NCBI GenBank assembly: GCA_900545725.1
Contig: URAI01000063.1
Coordinates: 1 to 14,286 of the forward strand
DNA: 14,286 bases
Direction of reading: 5' to 3'
Source: an uncultured Eubacterium sp.
GTDB taxonomy: Bacteria > Bacillota > Clostridia > Lachnospirales > Lachnospiraceae
Shown piece by piece: positions 1 to 6,963 of the stretch. Position 1 is the first letter of the stretch. Every line of letters begins with the position of its first letter. A program made the translations under genes and the position numbers. The notes under the pieces were generated by a model. The model was given only the letters and a program-made list of their open reading frames with translations. It searched no databases and was not told the origin of the DNA.

Positions 1-1402
1 AGTCGATCTCTATCGTGTCATCTGGTTTTTGTTGGGACAAAAGAACAACCGTCTCCACATGCACCGTATTAGGAAACATATCAACACAACACCCTTTTTC
101 AACCCTATATCCTCTTTCCTGTAACAGTTCAAGGTCTCTTGCAAGTGAAGTGGGCTTACATGATATGTATACCATGTTATCAACGCCGTAATTAATTATC
201 TTTTCAAGGGCCTTAGGATTAATTCCGTCTCTTGGTGGGTCTAATACTATGAAATCCGGCTTATCCTTAATATTATCAAGTGCCTTTAACACATCGTCTG
301 CTATAAACTCACAATTATCAAGTCCATTGCGCTTCGCATTCTCTCTTGCAGCCACAACAGCCTCTTCAATAATCTCAACACCAATAACCTTCTTTGCTAC
401 CGGTGCTATTATCTGTGCTATTGTTCCGGTTCCGCTATAGAGGTCATATACCACTTTATCCTTAGTACTTCCAATATAATCTCTTGCTTTTGAATACAGC
501 ACTTCTGCTCCTAATGAGTTAGTCTGGAAAAATGAAAATGGCGTTATCTTAAAGCTTAAATCTAACAGCTCCTCTTCTATATAATCTCTTCCAAATATAA
601 TATCTGTCCTGTCGTTTTTGACCACATCTGCCACACTGTCGTTTAAAGTGTGTAAAAAGCCGACAATTTCTCCGTCAAGCTTGAGATTTCTTAGCTTTTC
701 AGCCAACTCATTCATACTGAAATCAAGCTGGGTACTTGTGACTATATCAACTAATATCTGCTTTGTCTTAACAGTCTTTCTCACCAGCAGATGTCTTAAA
801 TATCCCTCATGCGTCATTTTATGATAATATGGTATCTTCTTTTCCTTAAAATAATCATAAACACATCTAAGTATTTTACTGTAATCTTCATCGACAATCT
901 TACATCCATCAACTGTCACAATGTCATACATGCTATTTCTCTTATGTAGTCCAAGTGCCAGCTCTCCATCCTTAACTTCATCTCCAAAAGAAAATTCCAT
1001 CTTATTTCTATAGCTTTCATGTACAGGACTCCCGATAATCCCCTCAAATTCATACTCCGATGTAATGGCTGCATCTAATATTTTTTTAACCTGTGTACAT
1101 TTTATTTCAAGCTGTTTGTCATATCCGACTGACTGGTATACACAGCCTCCGCATTTTCCAAAATATTCACAGGCTTCTTCTGTTTCTATCGGTGATTTTT
1201 CTATCACCTCTAATAATCTTCCTTCACACTTGTCCTTACGCTTTTTATTAACCATGAATTTTACAGTCTGACCCGGTATTGAATTTTTAACAATAACTCT
1301 TTTACCGTTATCCTCCAGATTATCCGACTCTGTTATAACTACCGCTTTATTCGGGAAATCTGTATATTGTACCTTTCCTGTATATATCTGTCCTTTTTTC
1401 AT
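1..1402 (-). CDS. rlmD: 23S rRNA (uracil-5-)-methyltransferase, RlmD/RumA (TrmA family), 3' end cut by window edge
   Basis: The reverse strand reads open for 467 codons from ATG at 1402 and runs off the window, so the C-terminus is missing. A TRAM-like RNA-binding region covers about residues 1-67. Cys78, Cys84 and Cys87 (C-x5-C-x2-C) with Cys167 fit the four 4Fe-4S ligands of the family. A SAM-binding motif (DLYSGTGT) begins at 320, DPPRDG lies at 388-393, and the catalytic nucleophile is Cys415 in YISCKP. By family knowledge the enzyme methylates C5 of a specific uridine in 23S rRNA using SAM; which uridine(s) (RlmD or RlmCD type) cannot be told here. GGAGA at 1409-1413 sets the start. After the usual terminal HVETVVLL motif the frame stays open for at least 13 more residues, suggesting a C-terminal extension. 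Family assignment is firm; exact target is inferred. Confidence 0.93.
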   Translation of the reverse strand, partial: MKKGQIYTGKVQYTDFPNKAVVITESDNLEDNGKRVIVKNSIPGQTVKFMVNKKRKDKCEGRLLEVIEKSPIETEEACEYFGKCGGCVYQSVGYDKQLEIKCTQVKKILDAAITSEYEFEGIIGSPVHESYRNKMEFSFGDEVKDGELALGLHKRNSMYDIVTVDGCKIVDEDYSKILRCVYDYFKEKKIPYYHKMTHEGYLRHLLVRKTVKTKQILVDIVTSTQLDFSMNELAEKLRNLKLDGEIVGFLHTLNDSVADVVKNDRTDIIFGRDYIEEELLDLSFKITPFSFFQTNSLGAEVLYSKARDYIGSTKDKVVYDLYSGTGTIAQIIAPVAKKVIGVEIIEEAVVAARENAKRNGLDNCEFIADDVLKALDNIKDKPDFIVLDPPRDGINPKALEKIINYGVDNMVYISCKPTSLARDLELLQERGYRVEKGCCVDMFPNTVHVETVVLLSQQKPDDTIEID

Positions 1403-1460
1403 CTATATTCTCCATTTCTTAATAAATAATTCTAAATTTATGTATAATAATAATTAATTA

Positions 1461-1532
1461 TCATTCCACAGACATTTCTAATTCTGAAAGTAATCTCATG
1501 CCATAATCACCTTTTTTCTCGTTATAAATCAT
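1461..1532 (-). CDS. Possible 23-residue (or 12-residue) leader ORF upstream of rlmD
   Basis: On the minus strand ATG at 1530-1532 opens 23 codons ending in TGA at 1461-1463. An internal ATG at 1497-1499 gives a 12-residue version (MRLLSELEMSVE) preceded by AAAGGTG at good spacing, whereas the upstream ATG has no Shine-Dalgarno. It lies between a putative promoter (1547-1555) and the rlmD ribosome binding site, so it would be on the rlmD leader. The composition (EKKGDYGMRLLSELE) looks more coding-like than the surrounding AT-rich sequence. I do not recognise it; it may be a leader peptide, a gene fragment or chance. Confidence 0.2.
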   Translation of the reverse strand: MIYNEKKGDYGMRLLSELEMSVE

Positions 1533-1546
1533 CTTAAACAATCTTA

Positions 1547-1555
1547 ATTATAACA
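1547..1555 (-). promoter_or_regulatory. Putative extended -10 promoter for rlmD
   Basis: The minus strand reads TGTTATAAT, an extended -10 (TGn plus TATAAT). No convincing -35 lies 16-18 bases upstream, which is tolerated at extended -10 promoters. Transcription would start near 1540 and give a leader of about 140 bases before rlmD. Confidence 0.4.
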
Positions 1556-1558
1556 AAA

Positions 1559-1613
1559 ATGTGATTTTTGATATTACACTGCTCAACCACATAGTGGGTG
1601 TTTTATTTCACAT
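1559..1613 (-). other. Hairpin-capable segment upstream of the rlmD promoter
   Basis: ATGTGA (1608-1613) and TCACAT (1559-1564) are perfect inverted arms on the minus strand. Shorter pairings are nested inside (CCAC-TAT-GTGG), and the right arm is followed by TTTTGTT. This resembles a weak intrinsic terminator or a small structured RNA just ahead of the rlmD promoter. Stem length is modest and function is unknown. Confidence 0.25.
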
Positions 1614-1650
1614 GCTCCTCCGGCTTAACTAAGTCACGGCTCAAAATACA

Positions 1651-1684
1651 AATACCACCAGCTAGTCATCAAGCCGGTGGTATT
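1651..1684 (-). terminator. Terminator-like hairpin downstream of the acidic-tail gene
   Basis: Arms 1651-1663 and 1672-1684 pair over 13 bases with one mismatch (nine outer pairs AATACCACC/GGTGGTATT, then GCT/AGC) around an 8-base loop. On the minus strand the arm is followed by TGTATTTTGA, a moderately T-rich tail. It lies about 150 bases past the acidic-tail stop codon, the nearest upstream minus-strand gene. Confidence 0.5.
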
Positions 1685-1835
1685 AACTCATTAAAATATA
1701 AATAATTCATAAATATTCGTGCGTATTCCAAATAATACATATATTAATATATGAATACCATATTCATTGTTATAATTCTTAAGAATCGACAACCTGTAAA
1801 CATGGCTTCACTATCAATATATCGAACATTGCAAA

Positions 1836-2108
1836 TTATTCCTCATCTTCAAAGTCGTCTTCAAAATCATCTTCATCGAAGTCATCATCTTCAAAATCGT
1901 CTTCAAAATCGTCTTCAAAATCATCAAGATAATCAGGAGTGAAATATCTGTAAACCGCATATGCGATTGCTGCTACTGCTGTAACAGCCCCAATTATTGC
2001 AAGAACAACAAGAACCCAGTTACACTTCTTTGGTTCTTCTTCTTTCTTATTAATAATACTGTTAAGCTTGCTTGCTGCTATTAACTCTTCAATCTTATCT
2101 CTATTCAT
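1836..2108 (-). CDS. Small single-pass membrane protein with a highly acidic C-terminal repeat tail
   Basis: This 90-residue protein has three parts: a charged N-terminal stretch (1-30, including KKEEEPKK), one hydrophobic segment at about 31-53, and a C-terminal tail in which 23 of the last 30 residues are Asp or Glu, with Phe every 4-5 residues (repeats of DDFE). The DNA of the tail is itself repetitive (about 1845-1931). Start choice is supported by AAGGGG at 2116-2121, seven bases before the ATG. An extended -10 promoter sits immediately upstream, so it is probably expressed apart from pcrA. It resembles small uncharacterised Lachnospiraceae membrane proteins; I cannot assign a family with certainty. 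The tail could bind cations or basic partners, but that is inference. Confidence 0.8.
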   Translation of the reverse strand: MNRDKIEELIAASKLNSIINKKEEEPKKCNWVLVVLAIIGAVTAVAAIAYAVYRYFTPDYLDDFEDDFEDDFEDDDFDEDDFEDDFEDEE

Positions 2109-2143
2109 GACAGTACCCCTTTCCGTTACTAATATATGATTAA

Positions 2144-2152
2144 ATTATATCA
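2144..2152 (-). promoter_or_regulatory. Extended -10 promoter for the acidic-tail gene
   Basis: The minus strand reads TGATATAAT, a perfect extended -10 (TGn then TATAAT), about 35 bases before the ATG at 2108. A -35 matching TTGACA is not apparent. It lies directly after the pcrA stop codon. Confidence 0.5.
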
Positions 2153-2154
2153 TA

Positions 2155-2171
2155 AGCATTAGTTTAATGCT
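2155..2171 (-). terminator. Short perfect dyad at the pcrA stop codon (weak terminator or operator)
   Basis: AGCATTA and TAATGCT form a 7-base perfect inverted repeat with a 3-base spacer, overlapping the pcrA TAG stop. It is preceded by an A-run and followed on the minus strand by AT-rich sequence, but there is no proper U-tract. Its position next to the extended -10 means it could equally be a protein-binding site. Confidence 0.25.
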
Positions 2172-4710
2172 ACTGTTTTTTTAATTTTGCAAATCCTGCG
2201 AGCATTTTTTTCACGCCAAACTGGTCAAAATTAACTGTAACCTTATAATCTCTCGGTGATGATTCTATCTTTTCAACAGTTCCCTTTCCAAATGTAGCAT
2301 GTAAAACAGTATCACCTTCTGCATATCCTAAGACATCAGTACTTGATGAACCGGCACGTCCGCTTGCAAAACCGGTTGATGAATATACATTCTTATCAGC
2401 CGAACTTGTCTTTGCCGGCTTCTTAATATCAAATATATCCATAGGAAATTCTTTACCAAAACCCACTTTTTTATTAGGGACTGCTCCTGATACATCTTTT
2501 ACTTTTTTATTTATTGCGGAATAATTAGTATTCCCCTTAATACCGGAATAATTCGTTGATGCTGATGCATATGAAGGCTTTCCATATACAAAACCGGATG
2601 GGTTACCTGTTCTTCCTCCATCAATCTTTACACGTCTGACTTCTTTATATTCAGATGTATCACCGCTTCCATACATTTTAAGTGCTGCTCTTGCACTTGC
2701 CCTGAAATCAAAGCGTCCGCCATTTTCCTGCTTTGCATCTCCAAAGGAATCATTTGCACTGCCACGTTTATCGGAATGATTTTGTATATTAAGATATTTC
2801 TCAGGTATCTCTTTAACAAATCGTGACACCTTATTCATCTGTGTTTCTCCACGAATCATTCTCATCTTTGCACTGCTTATATTAAGTTCTTTCTGTGCTC
2901 TTGTAATACCTACATAGCATAATCTTCGCTCTTCTTCCAGATCAGTCGGGTCATCTGATGTTATGTTCATATAACTTGGAAACAGTCCGTCCTCAAGTCC
3001 TGTCATATATACAATAGGAAATTCAAGTCCCTTTGCGCTGTGAAGTGTCATTAACATGACCTGTCTTGCCGACTGATCCAGATTATCAATATCAGCAATA
3101 AGTGCAACCTCTTCAAGAAATCCACTTAGAGAAGGTTTTTCACCATCCTTTACATTTTGTTCATACGATACTATTTTATTAATAAATTCATCAATATTTT
3201 CCTGTCTTGTGGCAACCTCTTCTTTTGTCTCATTCTCCATAAGTGCTTCAATATAACCTGTATCATTAATTATTGTCTCTGTAAGCTCTCTTATCGACAT
3301 ATACTGCTCTTTAGCTTTAAAGCCTGCCATCATGGTAATAAAAGGCTCCAGTTTATTATACGACCTGCCAATGTTAGGTATCTGTTCCGCATTACATAAC
3401 GCATCCCAGAAAGTTATATTATTAAAATCAGCAAATTCCTGTATTCTGTTTATAGTAGTAGCACCAATGCCCCTCTTTGGAACATTGATAATTCTCTTAA
3501 CTGCCTGACCATCAAGACCATTATCAATAGTCTTAAGATATGCAAGAATATCTTTTATTTCTTTTCTCTGATAGAAGTTAATACCGCCATATATTCTATA
3601 CGGAACATTATTTACAATAAGTTTTTCTTCAAGAAGTCTTGACTGTGCATTAGTTCTGTAAAGAATTGCCATATCATCATAATTCCAGCCGTCCTTTATA
3701 TTATCACAGATTCTCTTTACAACTCCATCTGCCTCTGCATATCCGTCATTATAAATATCAAAATTAATCTTATCCCCTTCGCCATTAGCAGTCCATAATG
3801 TCTTATCCTTTCTTCCTGTATTATTCTTAATAACTTCATTGGCAGCATTAAGAATAGTCTGTGTCGAACGGTAATTCTGTTCAAGCTTTATTGTTTTTGC
3901 TCCAGGAAATGCCGATTCAAAATTAAGAATATTAGCTATATTAGCTCCACGGAATTTATAAATAGACTGGTCATCATCACCTACTACACACAGATTACCA
4001 TATTTTTCAGCCAGCTTGCTTATCAGTCTGAACTGACTTGTATTAGTATCCTGATACTCATCTACCATTATATATCTGAATCTTTCCTGATAAGCATTAA
4101 GTACTTCCTCATCCTGATTAAATAATTCTACAGTCTTAAATATAAGGTCATCAAAATCTAATGCGTTATTAAGCTTAAGCTCTCTTTGATACTCTCTGTA
4201 TATTCCTGCAATTCTCTTTGCATTGTAATCATTTCCTGCATTAATTTCCATTTCATCAGGAGTTATCATCTCGTCCTTAGCCGAAGATATGCCATTCATT
4301 ATTGTACGTTCTTTTAACATCTTGGTATCTATGTTAAGCTTTTTACATACTTCCTTTATAACACTCTTCTGGTCATCTGTATCATAAATTGTAAAATTAT
4401 TATTATATCCTAATCTGTCTATATATCTTCTTAAAATCCTTACGCAGGTGGAATGGAATGTGCTGACCCATACCTGACTTCCCTCACCTATTGTCTGTTC
4501 AACTCTCTCACGCATTTCCGCTGCCGCTTTATTAGTAAATGTTATAGCGAGAATATTGTATGGATTGACTCCACATTCATCTATAAGATATGCTATTCTG
4601 TTAGTAAGAACCCTGGTCTTTCCCGAACCGGCTCCTGCAATTATAAGAAGCGGTCCTTCAGTTCTTTTAACAGCACGCTTCTGCATATCATTTAATCCAT
4701 CTAACTTCAT
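2170..4710 (-). CDS. pcrA: ATP-dependent DNA helicase PcrA (UvrD/Rep, superfamily 1A)
   Basis: At 846 residues this is somewhat longer than Bacillus PcrA because of an extended linker. SF1A motifs appear in order: Q motif (LNDMQKRAV, 6-14), Walker A AGAGSGKT at 25-32, DEYQDT at 217-222, VGDDDQSIY at 243-251, QNYRST at 278-283, then TLHSAKGLEF and EEERRLCYVGITRAQ near residues 550-620. The Ser/Gly/Asn-rich region after about 665 is likely a disordered linker. The last ~55 residues (GDTVLHATFGKGTVEKI...) match the Tudor-like domain by which PcrA contacts RNA polymerase. By family knowledge it is a 3'-5' translocase used in nucleotide-excision repair, plasmid replication, removal of RecA filaments and transcription-replication conflicts. 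GGAGGA at 4714-4719 supports the ATG at 4710. It lies 118 bases downstream of the SPFH gene, with a structured repeat filling the gap. Confidence 0.97.
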   Translation of the reverse strand: MKLDGLNDMQKRAVKRTEGPLLIIAGAGSGKTRVLTNRIAYLIDECGVNPYNILAITFTNKAAAEMRERVEQTIGEGSQVWVSTFHSTCVRILRRYIDRLGYNNNFTIYDTDDQKSVIKEVCKKLNIDTKMLKERTIMNGISSAKDEMITPDEMEINAGNDYNAKRIAGIYREYQRELKLNNALDFDDLIFKTVELFNQDEEVLNAYQERFRYIMVDEYQDTNTSQFRLISKLAEKYGNLCVVGDDDQSIYKFRGANIANILNFESAFPGAKTIKLEQNYRSTQTILNAANEVIKNNTGRKDKTLWTANGEGDKINFDIYNDGYAEADGVVKRICDNIKDGWNYDDMAILYRTNAQSRLLEEKLIVNNVPYRIYGGINFYQRKEIKDILAYLKTIDNGLDGQAVKRIINVPKRGIGATTINRIQEFADFNNITFWDALCNAEQIPNIGRSYNKLEPFITMMAGFKAKEQYMSIRELTETIINDTGYIEALMENETKEEVATRQENIDEFINKIVSYEQNVKDGEKPSLSGFLEEVALIADIDNLDQSARQVMLMTLHSAKGLEFPIVYMTGLEDGLFPSYMNITSDDPTDLEEERRLCYVGITRAQKELNISSAKMRMIRGETQMNKVSRFVKEIPEKYLNIQNHSDKRGSANDSFGDAKQENGGRFDFRASARAALKMYGSGDTSEYKEVRRVKIDGGRTGNPSGFVYGKPSYASASTNYSGIKGNTNYSAINKKVKDVSGAVPNKKVGFGKEFPMDIFDIKKPAKTSSADKNVYSSTGFASGRAGSSSTDVLGYAEGDTVLHATFGKGTVEKIESSPRDYKVTVNFDQFGVKKMLAGFAKLKKQ

Positions 4711-4733
4711 AATTCCTCCGGTATAATTTTAAT

Positions 4734-4830
4734 CTGACATCAGGGCTATTTGTTCTGCTCAGAAACAAATAAGCCAGTTCATTTATGAACTTGTGATAAA
4801 ATAAGCTATCCGGCTTATTTTCACACCATT
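4734..4830 (-). repeat. Structured dispersed repeat, copy A (SPFH-pcrA gap)
   Basis: This 97-base element aligns to 12533-12629 with 7 substitutions and 2 single-base gaps by my hand alignment (about 91% identity). On the minus strand it begins within the SPFH stop codon and folds into consecutive hairpins: AAAATAAGC/GCTTATTTT (9 perfect pairs), GTTCAT/ATGAAC, and a longer stem GGCT(T)ATTTGTT/AACAAATAGCC with inner TCTG/CAG pairing. It ends 23 bases before the pcrA ATG. There is no ORF in it and no clear target-site duplication. It could be a REP/MITE-like sequence or a conserved 3'-UTR RNA element. Confidence 0.75.
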
Positions 4831-5785
4831 ATACAAGCTTTGTGCCGCAATTAGGACAGAACTTTGCTCCATTTACAGGTGAACCACACTCAGGACAGAA
4901 CTTTGGTGCTGTGCCAGCTGCCTGTACATTGTCTGTACCAGTATTAACATTATTCATATTATTCATCATCTGCTGCCCAAGCTGCATACCCATCTGCATG
5001 CCCATCATATCTCCTGCGATATTAGAACCACCCGGTTTGCCAAGTGAATCTGCCATAGCCATCTGAGTATACTTATTCATATCACCAACCATACTCTGTG
5101 ATGCTGCCCTATTCTGCATCTTTTGTACTTCCTCCGGATATGAGAAGCTTGCAATATTAAAATCAGTAATACTTATGCCAATCTTAGATATCTGCATATC
5201 GAGGTCTTCTTTAATTCCTGAGGCTATATCATACGCATTAGCCTGCAGATTAAACATATCCCTGCCCTCTTTAGATATCCATTTCATAAGAAGCTGGTCT
5301 AATATGGCAGTTACACGTTCCTGTATATCCTCTACTGTATACATCTGTTTAATTCCTGCGACCTTATCAATAAGGCACAGATAATCATCAACTTTAAAAT
5401 TAAATGTACCAAAGGCACGTATCGGCATACCACCCGGAAGTGACCGCGTAGGAATTGCTATAGGATTCTTAGTTCCCCACTTAACGGTAAATTCTTTCGT
5501 ATTAACAAATAATACCTCTGCTCTTATACCGCTGTTAAATCCGAACTTAAAACCTTTAAGAGTTGATAAAAATGGAATAATATCTGACTCTATATCAAAG
5601 CTTCCTTCATCTTTAAATATACCTTCAATTCTGCCATTATACATAAAAATAGCATCCTGTCCTGCTCTTATTATAAGACGGCTGCCTTTTTTTATCTCAC
5701 GGTTAGTCCATTTCCAGAAGATACAATCATCTCTGTATTCTTCCCATTCGACTACATTTGCCATCTGTCTGCTGAATAATCCCAT
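4829..5785 (-). CDS. SPFH-domain protein with C-terminal zinc ribbon (YdjI-like, PspA partner)
   Basis: This 318-residue protein carries an SPFH/virion-core-like domain over about residues 20-235 (the family stretch around GQDAIFMYNGRIEGIF and KFGFNSG), a Met/Gly/Gln/Asn-rich linker at 250-290 and a terminal zinc ribbon with Cys297, Cys300, Cys310 and Cys313 (two CxxC pairs). It has no signal peptide or clear transmembrane segment. In Bacillus subtilis the related YdjI works with PspA (YdjF) and YdjGH at the membrane under envelope stress. Here the gene sits directly downstream of pspA on the same strand, which supports the same partnership without YdjG or YdjH homologues in the window. No good Shine-Dalgarno precedes the ATG at 5785, which is odd for this window; the start is kept because the MGLFSRQ N-terminus fits the family. 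Confidence 0.88.
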   Translation of the reverse strand: MGLFSRQMANVVEWEEYRDDCIFWKWTNREIKKGSRLIIRAGQDAIFMYNGRIEGIFKDEGSFDIESDIIPFLSTLKGFKFGFNSGIRAEVLFVNTKEFTVKWGTKNPIAIPTRSLPGGMPIRAFGTFNFKVDDYLCLIDKVAGIKQMYTVEDIQERVTAILDQLLMKWISKEGRDMFNLQANAYDIASGIKEDLDMQISKIGISITDFNIASFSYPEEVQKMQNRAASQSMVGDMNKYTQMAMADSLGKPGGSNIAGDMMGMQMGMQLGQQMMNNMNNVNTGTDNVQAAGTAPKFCPECGSPVNGAKFCPNCGTKLV

Positions 5786-5869
5786 AGTTTCATGCTGCTA
5801 ATATCATATATGGATATGTATATGCCAGATATTTAATCCATCTGATTAGCTTTTCCTTTCATAATTTAT

Positions 5870-5925
5870 TTCATAAATATTATTTCATAAATATTACTTC
5901 ATAAATATTATTTCATAAATATTAT
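5870..5925. repeat. Four tandem 14-bp units upstream of the SPFH gene
   Basis: The unit TTCATAAATATTAT occurs head-to-tail at 5870-5883, 5884-5897 (last base C), 5898-5911 and 5912-5925. A degenerate 12-base fifth unit precedes at 5858-5869. The array lies between the pspA hairpin and the SPFH start. A TATAAT (minus strand, 5921-5926) overlaps its upstream edge. There is no spacer structure, so this is not a CRISPR array. Confidence 0.85.
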
Positions 5926-5938
5926 AATGTAAAATATA

Positions 5939-5988
5939 ATATAGCTGCCACGGATAACGTCTAAATATAATCCAATAAGCAGCTATAT
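5939..5988 (-). terminator. Hairpin after pspA
   Basis: ATATAGCTGC (5939-5948) and GCAGCTATAT (5979-5988) are perfect 10-base inverted arms. The 30-base interior holds a second pairing, GGAT/ATCC. On the minus strand it is followed by TTATATTTTACATT, a loose T-rich tail. It sits 28 bases past the pspA stop codon, so it is a likely terminator or attenuator between pspA and the SPFH gene. Confidence 0.45.
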
Positions 5989-6015
5989 AAAAATCATTTA
6001 AAATTAATAATCAGA

Positions 6016-6699
6016 TTATAATCCCATCTTAGCCTTAAGTGCTGCAAGCTCATCATCCACAGCAGAATTATCCGGCTCAGAATCATACTTTGCTGCAAGA
6101 TTATCAATATCTGACTCTTCCTGCGAACGGTTAAGTTCTGACATTGCATTAGCTTCGTCAAGCATTCTGTCTGCCTTAGCTTCCATTCTGTTAAATGCCT
6201 CCATGCTATTATTAGCACCTATTGCACTTGAACCAATCTTGTTCATTCTCTCCTGTGCTTTAGCTGCTGCAACCTTCGCCTTAATCGCTGCCTTTCTCGA
6301 TTCAAGTCCCTCAATATCCTTAACAAGCTTATCATGCATCTGTCTCATCTTGGCTGCATTATCAGCTGCAAGGTTATATGACTGTAAAAGTGCTGCCTGA
6401 CCTGCTGCAAGCTGCTGCTTCTTTTCAAGAAAAGCTCTTGCATCGCTTTCATTGCCCGCCTTAAGAGCTTTCTCTGCATAAGACTGCATCTTATCAATCT
6501 GTGCATTACATTCATCCAATTCTCTCTTTGCTCTTGTCTCTTCTGCCATAACAGAAGCTGTCTCTGCCTTTACCTTGCCAAGGTCACTTTCAAGATTACG
6601 CATATACTGGTCTATCATCTTCTCCGGATCCTCGCACTTATCAAGTAATGCATTAATATTAGACGCCATAATATCCTTAAATCTTGTTAATACTCCCAT
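6016..6699 (-). CDS. pspA: PspA/IM30 family phage-shock (envelope stress) protein
   Basis: The 227-residue product is predicted to be almost wholly alpha-helical with long coiled coils (about 25-180) rich in Ala, Lys, Glu and Gln. The N-terminus MGVLTRFKDIMASNINALLDKCEDPEKMIDQ is the classic PspA amphipathic membrane-binding helix and start of helix 1. By family knowledge PspA/IM30/Vipp1 proteins form ESCRT-III-like assemblies on the inner face of damaged membranes. The frame extends upstream to a GTG at 6831, but that extra peptide is unlike the family; ATG at 6699 is preceded by GAGGAGA (6703-6709). A possible promoter lies at 6729-6757. The SPFH/zinc-ribbon gene follows on the same strand. 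The C-terminal segment (DNLAAKYDSEPDNSAVDDEL) is acidic and probably flexible. Confidence 0.95.
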   Translation of the reverse strand: MGVLTRFKDIMASNINALLDKCEDPEKMIDQYMRNLESDLGKVKAETASVMAEETRAKRELDECNAQIDKMQSYAEKALKAGNESDARAFLEKKQQLAAGQAALLQSYNLAADNAAKMRQMHDKLVKDIEGLESRKAAIKAKVAAAKAQERMNKIGSSAIGANNSMEAFNRMEAKADRMLDEANAMSELNRSQEESDIDNLAAKYDSEPDNSAVDDELAALKAKMGL

Positions 6700-6728
6700 A
6701 AATCTCCTCATTTCTGCACACTTATAAT

Positions 6729-6757
6729 CTATTAAATATGTCCTGTGTGCCTGACAA
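6729..6757 (-). promoter_or_regulatory. Putative sigma-A type promoter for pspA
   Basis: On the minus strand TTGTCA (6752-6757) and TAATAG (6729-6734) are separated by 17 bases, about 30 bases before the pspA start codon. The -35 matches consensus well; the -10 is weak. No other regulator box is recognised. Confidence 0.35.
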
Positions 6758-6916
6758 TAAATACTGTTACATTCATATATCCTATATTTATGTATCCCCT
6801 GTATACATATTTTTACAGATATATAAATCACCTCTTAAATATATCTTAGAAGTTCTTATATAATTATATAATAAATATACCTAAATGTCACTCTTTTTAT
6901 TACATATAAATGTTAT

Positions 6917-6963
6917 TGCTTAAAGGTTAAGCACTTGATATATAGTTTTAAATACTATATAAT
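6917..6963 (+). promoter_or_regulatory. Promoter of the DUF1836 gene with an upstream palindrome
   Basis: TTGATA (6935-6940) and a perfect TATAAT (6958-6963) are spaced by 17 bases, a strong sigma-A type promoter. Immediately upstream, TGCTTAA-AGG-TTAAGCA (6917-6933) is a perfect 7-base inverted repeat ending one base before the -35. Downstream, ACAATGATATA is directly repeated at 6967-6977 and 6981-6991, in the expected start-site region. These are candidate operator sites. Confidence 0.65.

Larger units (their letters stand above)
1403..1835. other. AT-rich intergenic region (433 bases) between the acidic-tail gene and rlmD
   Basis: No substantial ORF is credible here. On the minus strand, in reading order, it holds AT-rich palindromes (ATTCTTAAGAAT near 1776-1787; CATATATTAATATATG near 1739-1754), the hairpin at 1651-1684, a hairpin closed by ATGTGA/TCACAT (1608-1613 with 1559-1564), an extended -10 promoter at 1547-1555, and a possible tiny ORF at 1461-1532 leading into rlmD. 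CCGGCTT near 1620-1626 is complementary to AAGCCGG at 1671-1677, so this stretch can pair in more than one way. Confidence 0.6.

Noticed and set aside
1751..1942. Plus-strand 63-residue frame rich in Gln, Asn and His
   Set aside because: It is the antisense of the acidic repeat tail (LQNRLQNRLQNH mirrors the DDFE codons) and has no ribosome binding site.
5870..5925. Possible CRISPR array
   Set aside because: Units are contiguous 14-mers with no spacers and no cas genes nearby.
6700..6831. GTG-initiated extension of PspA
   Set aside because: The added 44 residues are unlike any PspA N-terminus, and the ATG at 6699 has a strong ribosome binding site and the conserved MGVLTRFKDIM start.
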